Source of the DNA: Crocinitomicaceae bacterium
GTDB taxonomy: Bacteria > Bacteroidota > Bacteroidia > Flavobacteriales_D > Crocinitomicaceae
Length of the DNA stretch: 64,000 nt
Assembly (NCBI GenBank): GCA_014762645.1
Contig: JABURP010000037.1
Span: 25,101-89,100, forward strand
Direction of reading: 5' to 3'
The position numbers and the translations under genes are program-made. Positions 47,772-56,515 of this stretch are shown piece after piece (position 1 is the first letter of the stretch; every line of letters starts with the position of its first letter). A model generated the notes under the pieces. That model did no database searches. It had not been told where the DNA came from and was given only the letters and a program-made list of their open reading frames with translations.

Positions 47772-48364
47772 CTCCGTACTTTTTTCTTGTATTCAATATA
47801 ATCTTGTCCGTGAATCTTCTCTAGATACTCTTCCTCTAATCTTGTTTGAATTTGAAGAATAAAATAGCAAAGCACAAAAAGAGTTAGTGTTATTGCATTT
47901 GGAGCGATTAAAAAGGTCCCCAAATAGATGAGTAATACTCCAAGAAAAACTGGATTTCTTGACAGTTTGAAAATTCCCTCACTAACTAATGTAGTCCTCT
48001 CCTCATAATCAATTCCTATTCGCCATGAATTTGACATCTGATACTGAGCAACAATTGTCCAGATCAATGAAAATACTAAAAGCCCAACTCCTGTCCATTT
48101 TAATTCATCAAAATCCAAGTAGGTTAGGGGGCCTAAAAATTCTAAATAAATGTCTTTAAAAAATGAGAAAAGCACGATAACAGTTACACTAACTGCTGTC
48201 ATGATTTTGAACACAAACCCTATATAATCATGAGCATTTCCAGATCTACTGAATACAAACGGGTTTTGTCCTGTCTTTTTCCACTGCACATAACTTCTAA
48301 TTACGAATACCTGAAAAAAGTAAACGATCATGAATGCAGGAAGAAATATTTGAAACAATGTCAT
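47762..48364 (-). CDS. Isoprenylcysteine carboxyl methyltransferase-like membrane protein
   Basis: A 200-residue membrane protein with about five hydrophobic segments. The C-terminal motif is that of the ICMT/PEMT-like superfamily: WRIGIDYEERTTLVSEGIFKLSRNPVFLG, and EEEYLEKIHGQDYIEYKKKV (the S-x-x-R-N-P and E-E...Y-x-x-Y pattern). These enzymes methylate lipids or C-terminal cysteines; bacterial substrates are mostly unknown. Homologues often neighbour metal exporters, as here, where it overlaps the P-type ATPase. Confidence 0.75.
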   Translation of the reverse strand: MTLFQIFLPAFMIVYFFQVFVIRSYVQWKKTGQNPFVFSRSGNAHDYIGFVFKIMTAVSVTVIVLFSFFKDIYLEFLGPLTYLDFDELKWTGVGLLVFSLIWTIVAQYQMSNSWRIGIDYEERTTLVSEGIFKLSRNPVFLGVLLIYLGTFLIAPNAITLTLFVLCYFILQIQTRLEEEYLEKIHGQDYIEYKKKVRRWI

Positions 48365-48380
48365 AATCTAAATCTAAAAC

Positions 48381-48407
48381 AAGGTCAGAGGATAATCCCC
48401 TGACCTT
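48381..48407 (-). terminator. Intra-operon hairpin between small lipoprotein and methyltransferase genes
   Basis: Eight-bp stem AAGGTCAG/CTGACCTT (48381-48388 and 48400-48407) nine bases past the stop of the small lipoprotein. On the minus strand a short GTTTT follows, so termination is probably partial and separates the efflux genes from the ATPase genes. Confidence 0.55.
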
Positions 48408-48415
48408 TTGTGTAA

Positions 48416-48574
48416 TTAATGATCATGCCCTTCATGGTCATCACCATCATGGTCATGTCCTTCATGGTTTTCTTCTGTGTTTGTGTCTTCTTCACCTCCA
48501 CCACATGATGGTAAAGTTGTTAGACCAAAAGTTAAAAGCGCCATAAGGGCAATTGTTTGAAATTTAAGTTTCAT
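48416..48574 (-). CDS. Small His-rich lipoprotein
   Basis: A 52-residue protein. Lipoprotein signal MKLKFQTIALMALLTFGL then TLPSC (lipobox around C24), a short acidic linker, and a His/Asp-rich tail (NHEGHDHDGDDHEGHDH). The tail can bind several divalent metal ions, and the same kind of H-D-E tail occurs at the N-terminus of the CusB-like protein next door. A periplasmic metal sponge or chaperone for the efflux pump is inferred. The ATG at 48574 lies seven bases after the acyl carrier protein stop. Confidence 0.75.
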   Translation of the reverse strand: MKLKFQTIALMALLTFGLTTLPSCGGGEEDTNTEENHEGHDHDGDDHEGHDH

Positions 48575-48581
48575 ACCGTTG

Positions 48582-48821
48582 TTATTTATTGATTTTAGAT
48601 TTTACTTGGTTTATTAGGTGGTCAACCGTTTTTATTTCCTTGACCTCACTTTCCAGAAAAGAGATATTGAATGCTTTTTCGACCTGATTGATCAAGTCTA
48701 CAATACTCAATGAATCAATACCAATATCATCATACAAGCATTGGTCGTTTGTTATTTCGTCCTTGAATTCTGATTGTTCTCTTATCAAGCGTTCTAATTC
48801 TTTTCGCATAGTTATTTTCAT
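48582..48821 (-). CDS. Acyl carrier protein-like phosphopantetheine-binding protein
   Basis: A 79-residue protein with the full acyl carrier fold: YDDIGIDSLSIVDLINQVEKAF, where the Ser of D-S-L is the phosphopantetheine attachment site, and acidic helices II and III (ISFLESEVKEIKTVDHLI). Normal ACPs carry acyl chains for fatty acid, polyketide or lipid-modification enzymes. It overlaps the CusB stop by one base (TAATG) and precedes a His-rich lipoprotein, so it is embedded in a metal efflux operon where no acyltransferase or ligase is seen. It is not the housekeeping AcpP by context. Partner enzyme unknown. Confidence 0.85.
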   Translation of the reverse strand: MKITMRKELERLIREQSEFKDEITNDQCLYDDIGIDSLSIVDLINQVEKAFNISFLESEVKEIKTVDHLINQVKSKINK

Positions 48822-49996
48822 TAATGGCTGTGCTCAGCCTCTCCTTTTTTCATTTCAGCCATCAGGTTATAGGCATTATTCCATGCAATGATAGTCCCTT
48901 CTTCTAATGGTTCAAAAAGTTTGATTTCAACCCATCCTTCATCCTTAACTCCTATGGCTATTTCAATTGGTTCAAATGCCCATTCCTCAGCTTCTTTCTC
49001 AGCTTTGAAAATGTAGTATTGCTCCCCTTCTCTCACAATAGCCTCTTCAGGTAGTGCGTAACTGAAGTAATCTTCTACTATGATTCTTCCTCTCACATAC
49101 ATGCCAGGAATTAAATGCCCTTCTTTGTTGTCGATCTCAGCATGAATATGTACTGCCTTAGGGTCATTTTCAAAATTTTGCCCAACAGAGTAAATAGTAG
49201 CGGTCAACAATTTATCCGGTAAAGATTCTACTGAAAATTGCACCTGCTGCCCTTCTCTTACTTTATGTACATCAGATTCAAAAACCATAAGATCAACGTG
49301 CACATGATCATTGTTGATGATCTCAAACATACTCGTTTCAGGATTGACGTATTGGCCAACCTTCACCTCTACTAGTCTGACGTATCCACTGATTGGACTA
49401 CGTACTGCCACTATTTGAGAAATTTTATTCTCTTTAAGATTGTCCACGTTTACTCCTATTAGCTGAAGTTGAGCTTCCAATCCGTTTACCACTCCAATCT
49501 TTGAATTGTAGTCTGTTTTCAGTTTTTGAAAATCTTTACCACTGGTGATTTTATCTTCATATAATTTCTCTTGCCGTTTATATTCTTGTTCAAGAAATTG
49601 CAGATCATTCCAATTGGTGATATAATCTGTTTGAAGTTGAATCAGATCAGGATGGGTAAGGTAAGCAAGCACTTGTCCTTTCTTTACTTTCTCACCTTCA
49701 ATCACTTTGATACTTTTTACATTGGCTCCAATTACTGCAGTAACTTCTGCCTGATTTTGAGGTGGAACTTCTAATTCTCCATTAGCCTCAACATAAGTGC
49801 CCAAGTTTCGCTTTGGCAAAGTATCAACTTTAAAATCTAAGGCCTTAAATTGATCTTCTGAAAAATGGATCTCTTCGCCATGATCTTCTCCCTCATGTTC
49901 GTGTCCATGTTCATCTTCATGTCCATCCGTTTCGCTACCTCCACAAGCCGCCAGTAGCAGGATCAGAAGAGCTGAATATATAATGTTCTTTTTCAT
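48821..49996 (-). CDS. RND efflux periplasmic adaptor lipoprotein (CusB/CzcB-like)
   Basis: A 391-residue membrane fusion protein. Lipoprotein signal LLAACGG, then a metal-binding His/Asp/Glu stretch (DGHEDEHGHEHEGEDHGE). It continues with the barrel-sandwich lipoyl half (NVKSIKVIEGEKVKKGQVL), an alpha-hairpin coiled coil (about 125-185) and beta-barrel/MP domains (ISGYVRLVEVKVGQYVN). It joins the inner membrane RND pump to the outer membrane channel and may pass metal ions. It follows the CusA-like gene by 11 bases. Confidence 0.9.
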   Translation of the reverse strand: MKKNIIYSALLILLLAACGGSETDGHEDEHGHEHEGEDHGEEIHFSEDQFKALDFKVDTLPKRNLGTYVEANGELEVPPQNQAEVTAVIGANVKSIKVIEGEKVKKGQVLAYLTHPDLIQLQTDYITNWNDLQFLEQEYKRQEKLYEDKITSGKDFQKLKTDYNSKIGVVNGLEAQLQLIGVNVDNLKENKISQIVAVRSPISGYVRLVEVKVGQYVNPETSMFEIINNDHVHVDLMVFESDVHKVREGQQVQFSVESLPDKLLTATIYSVGQNFENDPKAVHIHAEIDNKEGHLIPGMYVRGRIIVEDYFSYALPEEAIVREGEQYYIFKAEKEAEEWAFEPIEIAIGVKDEGWVEIKLFEPLEEGTIIAWNNAYNLMAEMKKGEAEHSH

Positions 49997-50007
49997 GTCG
50001 TATATTT

Positions 50008-53000
50008 TTATTGTCCTAACAAATAAGCCATGTTGATAGCTGATTCATTGTAATTTTTTATTGCAATTATGTAATCCTTTTTAACCTGAATTCCCATTTC
50101 TAGAATTTGAATGTAGCTGATGAAATCAATGTTGCCGCTTTCATAACTCTTTTGGGCATTATCTATCATCAAATCTGATTGGGGTAGTCCTGTTTCCTCA
50201 AAATAAGATAGGTTTTGCATTTCTCTGATTAAGTGTTGCAACTGCATCTCAAATTGATTATTGATTGAAATGAAATAGGAATCTGCGTTAATCTGAGCGT
50301 TCTCCATTTCAATTTTTGCCGTCTTGACATTTGATCTGTAAGAACCAAAGAATAGTGGGATAGTAACTCCAAATTCAACTCCCGTAAAACGATCACCAAT
50401 GGTTCCAACAGAACCTGATGGAGTTGTTGTGCCAATCATGGATTGATTGAAATATCCAATTGAAAGATCTGGTAAGAACCGAGCTTTATTGGTTTTAATC
50501 TCAGCCCTTGCTATTTCGACTTGTTGATTTGTATAGGCCAAAAAAGGATTGTTAGCAAGTAGCGTACTATCCTGCAAATAATTCATCTCCATTTTAACCA
50601 ATCGCTCCGGCAAAAAATACATTCCCGTTGAATCATTCAGAAGAATACTGATCTCTCTTTGCTGGATGAGCATATCAGCTTCTAACATCTTAATCATGTT
50701 TTGGAGCTCTAAGGATTTTGATTCAGCAGTTACTTTTTCCAAGAGATTAGTTGCTTCCACTTCGTACCTTAGTTGAGCTGCTCTAACAAATCGTTGCATC
50801 AAAGAATCCTCATACAACAGCAAATTCCTATACTCATTTAGATAAGCCAACTGGTTCCAACTCTTTCTAATCAACCATCTCATCTTGTTTCTTACTACTT
50901 CTAGTTCAAGCTCGGAACCAATGATTTGTTCTTTGGCCAAGTTCCACTGTGAAGTGTAAACAGTTGGAAATTCAAAATCCTGAGAAATGCTAAAACCAAA
51001 ATCAGATTCAGCACTGTTATATTGCCCATACTGCCCATTGAAATTTGTCTTTCCAGGATTAAAAGCAGCCTTCTTATTCTGCTCACTTAGCAAAATTTGA
51101 TTCTCTGCAAGTTTCACCTCATTATTATTTTGGAAACCAATTTCAATGGCTCGGTCAACATCAGTAATAACAGAATCAGACTGACTGTGGCTCTGAAAAG
51201 GCACAGCTAATAATGCTCCAACAATAAGTATAGTTGCCAAAGCAGGCTTCAGTTTTGTTGTCTTTTTATTGCTCATGTTTTCTGTCCATTTATAGAGAAT
51301 TGGTAAAACGAATAGGGTCAGGAAAGTAGCGGTAATCATTCCACCGATAACTACTGTTGCCAATGGTTGTTGAACCTCAGCTCCGGCAGATGTAGATATA
51401 GCCATGGGTAAGAACCCGAGAATATCAGTTAAAGCAGTTAAGAGAATTGGTCTGATTCTTCGTTTTGCACCCAATTTGATTCTTTCATTCAGATCGTTTA
51501 CTCCTTCATCCTTAAGCTCATTCCATCCACTGATAAGTACTAATCCATTGAGCACTGCCACTCCAAACAAGACAATAAAACCTACACCAGCTGAAATACT
51601 GAATGGCATTCCACGCATCCACAAAAAGAACACACCCCCAATAGCAGCTAAAGGAATTGCCATGTAGATCATTAATGATTGTTTGAATGATTTTAGAGCA
51701 AACAGAATTAATATGAAGATCAGTCCTAAAGCAATTGGTACTACAATTTGTAGCCTTGCACTTGCTCGTTCCAAATTCTCAAATGCTCCTCCGTATCGGA
51801 TATAATACCCTGGTGGTAGAGTTAACTCCTTATCGAGCTTTTGCTTGATCTCCTCAACCAAAGATTTCACATCTCTTCCTCTTACATTGATTCCAACATA
51901 AGATCTTCTGTTTGTGTTTTCTCTGCTGATTTGCATTGGTCCAGGAGCATAACTGATGTCAGCTATTTCCTTCATTGGAATTTGAGATCCATTTGATGTC
52001 GTCACATAAAGGTTCTTGATGTCATCAATACTTTGTCTATGCTCTTCATCCAGCCTGACCACTAGATCAAATCGTTTTTCACCTTCAAAGATCACCCCTG
52101 CGGTTCCACCTGCAAATGCCGTTTGAATTAAGCTATTTAATTCATTGATCTGTAATCCATATTGAGCAACTTTGGCCCTGTTGTAATGAACCGTGATCTG
52201 GGGCAATCCACTTGTTGCCTCTGCCTTCATATCACCAATCCCATCAATTCCTGCTATAAGTTGCTCAATCTCGGCTACCTTTTCAGATAGTATATTAAGA
52301 TCATCACCATAAAGTTTGATGGCTACATCTTCTCGAACCCCGGTAATCAACTCATTGAATCGCATTTCAATGGGCTGTGTAAATTCATAATTCACACCGG
52401 GCACTTCTTCTAGTCGTTCTTTCATCATGTCGATCAATTCCGGCTTTGATCTTCCTGTTTCCCATTCATCTTCTGGATGCAGGATCACAAACACATCAGC
52501 AATATCCATAGGCATAGGGTCAGTTGGTACATCAGCCACACCAATTCTGCTGTATATGTGTTTCACTTCAGGGAATTCATCCATAACTATCTGTTCAATT
52601 TTAGTTGTAGTCTCAATAGTTTCGGACAATGAAGATCCCGGTTTGAGGATTGCATGAAAAGCAAGATCACCTTCATCTAACTCAGGGATAAATTCTCCCC
52701 CCATTTTGCTAAAAATTAAGACCGCAAAAACTAATAATCCAACAGCTCCAAGTACAACCCATCTACCCACTTTCAAAACACCGCTCAATGCTCTTTCGTA
52801 AATTCGTTCAAGAAACTCAACAAATTTATCGCCCCAAGATTTTTTCTTGCTGCCAGGTCTTAAAAACCAAGCGGACATCATAGGAACATACGTAAGACAA
52901 AGAATCATCACACCTATCATGGCAAACATGAATGTTAGTGCCATAGGTTGAAACATCTTTCCTTCTACTCCTTGCAAAGCAAGAATAGGTATAAAAACAA

Positions 53001-54372
53001 TCAAGATGATCAGCTGACCAAAAAAGGCCGAGTTCATCATTTTACTTGCTGATTTTTCAGCGATCTCATCTCGTTCTTCCGCTTTTACTTTTTCACCTTT
53101 TAGAAGTTTACCATGAAGTATAAAAACAGTTCCTTCGACTATGATCACAGCACCATCCACAATAATTCCGAAATCAATAGCTCCTAGACTCATTAAGTTC
53201 GCCCACACTCCAAATAGATGCATCAGGATAAAAGCAAACAAAAGTGATAACGGAATAGTTGAAGCTACGATTAATCCACCTCTCCAATTTCCAAGTAAAA
53301 ACACCAGGACAAAGATTACAATGAGGGCCCCTTCAATGAGGTTTTGACTGACCGTTCCGGTCGTTTTCGCAATAAGATCACTTCTATCTAAAAAAGGTTC
53401 AATATGTACACCCTCAGGCAGTGACTTTTGGATTTCGTCAATACGTTCTTTTACTGCGGTAATGACATCATTGGAATTAGCCCCTTTGAGCATCAGAATC
53501 ATTCCTCCAACTGCTTCACCCTCTCCGTCTTTCGTAAATGCTCCATATTTAATGGCTTTACCAAATTGTACTGTTGCCACATCTTTTATGGTAATTGGAA
53601 TGTCATTGACATTTTTTATAACGATATGCTCAATGTCCTCTATGGTTCTTGCCAGACCTTCTCCTCTAATGAAATTGGCATAGTGATCTTTTTCAATATA
53701 TGCTCCACCTGTATTTTGATTATTGGTTTCTAAGGCACTAAAAACTTCAAGCATTGTAACATCCATTCGCCTAAGCTTGTCAGGATCAACAGCAACCTCA
53801 TATTGTTTGACATCCCCACCAAAAGCATTGACTTCAACAACACCCGGAACCATAGACATCTGCCTTTTTACAATCCAATCTTGAATGCTTCTTAGGTCAG
53901 TTGGCGAGTATTCATCTTTGTACTCTTCATCTACCTCCAATGTGTATTGATATATCTCCCCTAATCCTGTTGATATAGGACCCATTTCCGGTTCTCCAAA
54001 TGAAGATGGGATATCATTCTTAACTTCATTGAGCTTTTCAGATACCAGTTGTCGGGGCAAGTAAGTGCCCATATCATCTTCAAACACAATAGTTACAACA
54101 GATAACCCAAATCTCGAAACGGATCTGATTTCCAATACACCTGGTAAGTTCGACATTGCAATTTCAACCGGATAGGTCACAAATTGCTCTATATCCTCAG
54201 TTCCTAGATTAGGTGCTTGAGTGATTACCTGCACCTGATTGTTTGTAATATCTGGCACAGCATCCAATGGCACCTTGGTCATACTCCAAATACCACCTGC
54301 TATTAATGTGACTGTCATTAGTCCGATCAATAGCTTATTTTTTATAGAAAAATTAATTATTCGATTGATCAT
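50008..54372 (-). CDS. CusA/CzcA heavy-metal RND pump fused to a TolC-like outer membrane factor
   Basis: A 1454-residue fusion. Residues 1 to about 1040 are an HME-family RND transporter: N-terminal transmembrane segment, periplasmic porter domains, SLGAIDFGIIVDGAVIIVEG in TM4 (proton-relay Asp), and a C-terminal membrane bundle. From about 1060 a second signal-like segment (LATILIVGALLAVPFQSHSQ) opens a TolC/OEP domain with two long coiled-coil repeats to the end (INMAYLLGQ). RND pumps of this type export Zn, Co, Cd, Ni, Cu or Ag from the periplasm. The CusA-TolC fusion is a recognised arrangement in Bacteroidota, joining pump and channel in one polypeptide. CusB follows. Confidence 0.92.
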   Translation of the reverse strand: MINRIINFSIKNKLLIGLMTVTLIAGGIWSMTKVPLDAVPDITNNQVQVITQAPNLGTEDIEQFVTYPVEIAMSNLPGVLEIRSVSRFGLSVVTIVFEDDMGTYLPRQLVSEKLNEVKNDIPSSFGEPEMGPISTGLGEIYQYTLEVDEEYKDEYSPTDLRSIQDWIVKRQMSMVPGVVEVNAFGGDVKQYEVAVDPDKLRRMDVTMLEVFSALETNNQNTGGAYIEKDHYANFIRGEGLARTIEDIEHIVIKNVNDIPITIKDVATVQFGKAIKYGAFTKDGEGEAVGGMILMLKGANSNDVITAVKERIDEIQKSLPEGVHIEPFLDRSDLIAKTTGTVSQNLIEGALIVIFVLVFLLGNWRGGLIVASTIPLSLLFAFILMHLFGVWANLMSLGAIDFGIIVDGAVIIVEGTVFILHGKLLKGEKVKAEERDEIAEKSASKMMNSAFFGQLIILIVFIPILALQGVEGKMFQPMALTFMFAMIGVMILCLTYVPMMSAWFLRPGSKKKSWGDKFVEFLERIYERALSGVLKVGRWVVLGAVGLLVFAVLIFSKMGGEFIPELDEGDLAFHAILKPGSSLSETIETTTKIEQIVMDEFPEVKHIYSRIGVADVPTDPMPMDIADVFVILHPEDEWETGRSKPELIDMMKERLEEVPGVNYEFTQPIEMRFNELITGVREDVAIKLYGDDLNILSEKVAEIEQLIAGIDGIGDMKAEATSGLPQITVHYNRAKVAQYGLQINELNSLIQTAFAGGTAGVIFEGEKRFDLVVRLDEEHRQSIDDIKNLYVTTSNGSQIPMKEIADISYAPGPMQISRENTNRRSYVGINVRGRDVKSLVEEIKQKLDKELTLPPGYYIRYGGAFENLERASARLQIVVPIALGLIFILILFALKSFKQSLMIYMAIPLAAIGGVFFLWMRGMPFSISAGVGFIVLFGVAVLNGLVLISGWNELKDEGVNDLNERIKLGAKRRIRPILLTALTDILGFLPMAISTSAGAEVQQPLATVVIGGMITATFLTLFVLPILYKWTENMSNKKTTKLKPALATILIVGALLAVPFQSHSQSDSVITDVDRAIEIGFQNNNEVKLAENQILLSEQNKKAAFNPGKTNFNGQYGQYNSAESDFGFSISQDFEFPTVYTSQWNLAKEQIIGSELELEVVRNKMRWLIRKSWNQLAYLNEYRNLLLYEDSLMQRFVRAAQLRYEVEATNLLEKVTAESKSLELQNMIKMLEADMLIQQREISILLNDSTGMYFLPERLVKMEMNYLQDSTLLANNPFLAYTNQQVEIARAEIKTNKARFLPDLSIGYFNQSMIGTTTPSGSVGTIGDRFTGVEFGVTIPLFFGSYRSNVKTAKIEMENAQINADSYFISINNQFEMQLQHLIREMQNLSYFEETGLPQSDLMIDNAQKSYESGNIDFISYIQILEMGIQVKKDYIIAIKNYNESAINMAYLLGQ

Positions 54373-54478
54373 AAAAATTCATTCTTGTTTAACATGATCC
54401 TGTAGGGAAAACAGGAAATAACTATAACATCCAATGAAGATCAGCACTGGATGTAGAAATAGAATTCAATAAGAATTC

Positions 54479-54973
54479 TTAACAAGAATAAATAGGAGGA
54501 CCCCTTTGGGGTAATGTTAATAGACAAGCTTGACTTTCAAATCGTCTGGGTGGTCCATTTACACGATTTGAAGTAGTAGCTAGTTTCTGACCAATTAGTT
54601 CGTACTCAATAAAAATTGCAAAAGCTGAAGTTTGATTTTTGTCCGAATCTTGATCTACAGAATTGTTGAATTGAACATTTTCCTGACTTGGAATGTGCTC
54701 TGCATGACATCCTGAACCGTGATGTTCTATATCACTAAACAGACAAACCAGATAATCCATCCACCCTTCGTCAAAATGGTCACCATGAGAAACATGGTCA
54801 TGCTCGTCAATCGCCAAATCATCATGATCATGCTGGTGATGTTCATGATCATGCTCGTGCTTCTCTTCAACACCATCACAATTGATCTCACAATGTGGGG
54901 TCAAAGAGTGCCCAAAACCTAATAGATAGGTAAAGATTAAAGTGATTGATATGATTGATTTTAGTGCATTCAC
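54479..54973 (-). CDS. His-rich putative metal-sensing or metal-binding exported protein
   Basis: About 164 residues, probably initiated at GTG 54973 (TTG at 54976 is also in frame). An N-terminal signal or anchor (LKSIISITLIFTYLLGF) is followed by a Cys/His segment (HCEINCDGVEEKHEHDHEHH, QHDHDDLAIDEHDH) and a less charged tail ending RGPPIYSC. Such proteins commonly precede CzcCBA/CusBA operons in Bacteroidota. Periplasmic metal binding is inferred; no enzyme motif is visible. It is 106 bases upstream of the pump gene. Confidence 0.7.
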   Translation of the reverse strand: MNALKSIISITLIFTYLLGFGHSLTPHCEINCDGVEEKHEHDHEHHQHDHDDLAIDEHDHVSHGDHFDEGWMDYLVCLFSDIEHHGSGCHAEHIPSQENVQFNNSVDQDSDKNQTSAFAIFIEYELIGQKLATTSNRVNGPPRRFESQACLLTLPQRGPPIYSC

Positions 54974-55149
54974 CAATCCAAATATAAGGGATTTTGAATT
55001 TAAGATGAAATTTCTAATCCTTTTAACCTTTCATTAACACCGTCAGCATGAGAATATTAAAGATTTATTTCACCCAAGATGTACCCAAGTTGGGAAAAAG
55101 CCAATTCAAACTGCCTCAATTTTGTCCAGAACAATTAAAATAAATAGAT

Positions 55150-55455
55150 ATGGCAACAAGCATTATTACTCCGGATGATCTGGAACAATTCAAATGGGAA
55201 TTACTGGCAGACATCAAGGAGTTACTGGACAAAAAACAGGACAAAGTTCCACCAGTTAAAGAAAACGAATGGATTAAGTCTCATCAAGTACAAAGGATGT
55301 TAGGGATTTCTCCTGGAACTCTTCAAAACTTGAGAATTAACGGAACTATTCCTTATTCAAAAGTGGGTGGAGTACTCTTTTACAAAAAGGCAGACATTCA
55401 ACACATCCTCCATCAAAACATGCGCAATCGTGAAAACTCGCTAGACCAACAATAA
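55150..55455 (+). CDS. HTH_17 (excisionase/MerR-like) DNA-binding protein
   Basis: A 101-residue protein. Residues about 38-95 are a winged-helix HTH_17 domain (WIKSHQVQRMLGISPGTLQN, then NGTIPYSKVGGVLFYKKADI), preceded by a charged helix. In Bacteroidota elements such proteins act as excisionases or regulators. It is followed by a second, related HTH protein, so the pair could act together. Upstream, 54974-55149 shows only a 31-codon frame (55048-55143) that I cannot support as a gene. Confidence 0.85.
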   Translation: MATSIITPDDLEQFKWELLADIKELLDKKQDKVPPVKENEWIKSHQVQRMLGISPGTLQNLRINGTIPYSKVGGVLFYKKADIQHILHQNMRNRENSLDQQ

Positions 55456-55461
55456 CAATTT

Positions 55462-55483
55462 ATTCCCCCTTTGGAGGGGGAAT
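55462..55483. repeat. Hairpin repeat, copy 1
   Basis: Perfect 8-bp inverted repeat ATTCCCCC/GGGGGAAT with 6-base loop, followed by AAGGGGGAGG. A near-identical unit is at 56478-56511. Confidence 0.7.
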
Positions 55484-55523
55484 AAGGGGGAGGATAATTA
55501 CTAATCAATAAATCAAAATCATT

Positions 55524-55784
55524 ATGTCAAAACACTGTAGAATTAAAACTTCAGAAAATCAGAACAACGTAACCAACATCAGATCAGAATGGATGAATGG
55601 ATTAGAGGTAAGTCATGCACTTGGAATGAGCTACAAAACACTTTTACGCTTGCGCAAAAGTGGTGCGCTTCCATACAGTAAAGTGAATGGAAAGATCTAT
55701 TTCAAAAGAGAAGATGTAGATAAACTCCTGGACAATAACTACCGCCTTTTTTTCTGTGAATGCTGCAATAAAAGATCAGCTTGA
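55524..55784 (+). CDS. Second HTH_17 DNA-binding protein of the element
   Basis: An 86-residue protein with the same HTH_17 fold (WMNGLEVSHALGMSYKTLLR, LRKSGALPYSKVNGKIYFKR). A short C-terminal Cys-rich tail (FFCECCNKRSA) is unlike the first copy. The stop codon overlaps the TTG start of the next gene (TTGA). Excisionase or plasmid-type regulator is likely. Confidence 0.8.
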   Translation: MSKHCRIKTSENQNNVTNIRSEWMNGLEVSHALGMSYKTLLRLRKSGALPYSKVNGKIYFKREDVDKLLDNNYRLFFCECCNKRSA

Positions 55785-56470
55785 AACAATCAGTTAACTA
55801 TATCAAACACCTTGAATCATGGTCAGATATGATCTGCTGTGATAATCGGCTCACGCCTCATCACATCAGTTTGTACTACGCCCTGTTTCACCAATGGAAT
55901 CTAGCCAAGTTCAGAAATCCGATTTCCATTTGCAGGTCTGAGCTGATGCTCGCCTGCAAAATAGGGTCGGCTAACACTTATACGAAGTGTTTAAAGCAGC
56001 TGGCTCATTGGGGATACATTGAGTACAAACCTTCATACAATCCCATGAGGGGATCATTGGTTAACCTGTACAATTTTGATAATAGTACTGATAAAGGTAG
56101 TGATAAGGGTACTGTTAAAGGTGCTGTAATAGCAGTGCGACCTTCATTAAACAGTATAAACTATAAGAAACATTCTAAACCTATTAAACAAGAGAGAGTG
56201 AAAAGCAAGTTTTCACCTCCCTCAATTGATCAGGTAAAAGAATTCTTTTTGGAAATGAAAAGTACAGTAGTTGAAGCTGAAAAATTTCACAATCACTTTG
56301 AGTCCAATGGCTGGTTAGTTGGCGGAAAAGCAAAAATGAAAAATTGGCAAGCTGCCGCGCGGAATTGGATTCGCCGCTCCGAAAGTTTCAACAAAACAAA
56401 TGTCACCCCGAGCGGAGTCGAGGGGAGATTACACACAAATGATGACAAGGACTACGCAACACCATTATAG
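55781..56470 (+). CDS. DnaD/replication-initiator-like protein
   Basis: A 229-residue protein initiated at TTG, coupled to the previous gene by TTGA. The N-terminal half is a winged-helix domain of replication/DnaD-like proteins of mobile elements (LTPHHISLYYALFHQWNLAKF, SRSELMLACKIGS-type strand, LAHWGYIEYKPSYNPMRGS). A later segment KVKEFF...KNWQAAARNWIRR is the conserved C-terminal helix of these proteins. The final tail is altered by a dispersed repeat (VTPSGVEGRL, bases 56401-56425). It probably recruits the DnaC-like ATPase next door for element replication. Confidence 0.7.
   Translation: MKQSVNYIKHLESWSDMICCDNRLTPHHISLYYALFHQWNLAKFRNPISICRSELMLACKIGSANTYTKCLKQLAHWGYIEYKPSYNPMRGSLVNLYNFDNSTDKGSDKGTVKGAVIAVRPSLNSINYKKHSKPIKQERVKSKFSPPSIDQVKEFFLEMKSTVVEAEKFHNHFESNGWLVGGKAKMKNWQAAARNWIRRSESFNKTNVTPSGVEGRLHTNDDKDYATPL
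56401..56425. repeat. Dispersed Bacteroidota-type repeat inside a coding sequence
   Basis: TGTCACCCCGAGCGGAGTCG followed by AGGGG resembles the common intergenic repeat TGTCACCCTGAGCGGAGTCG of Bacteroidota genomes. Here it is read through and encodes VTPSGVEG near the C-terminus of the DnaD-like protein. Confidence 0.55.
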
Positions 56471-56477
56471 TAAAATC

Positions 56478-56511
56478 ATTCCCCCTTCGGAGGGGGATTA
56501 AAGGGGGAGGT
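56478..56511. repeat. Hairpin repeat, copy 2
   Basis: CCCCC-TTCGGA-GGGGG hairpin flanked by ATT and followed by AAAGGGGGAGG, matching the copy at 55462. It lies just upstream of the ATPase gene. Confidence 0.65.
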
Positions 56512-56515
56512 TATT

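Noticed and set aside
55048..55143. 31-codon ORF upstream of the first HTH gene
   Set aside because: Short, no conserved features and no ribosome binding context; treated as chance.
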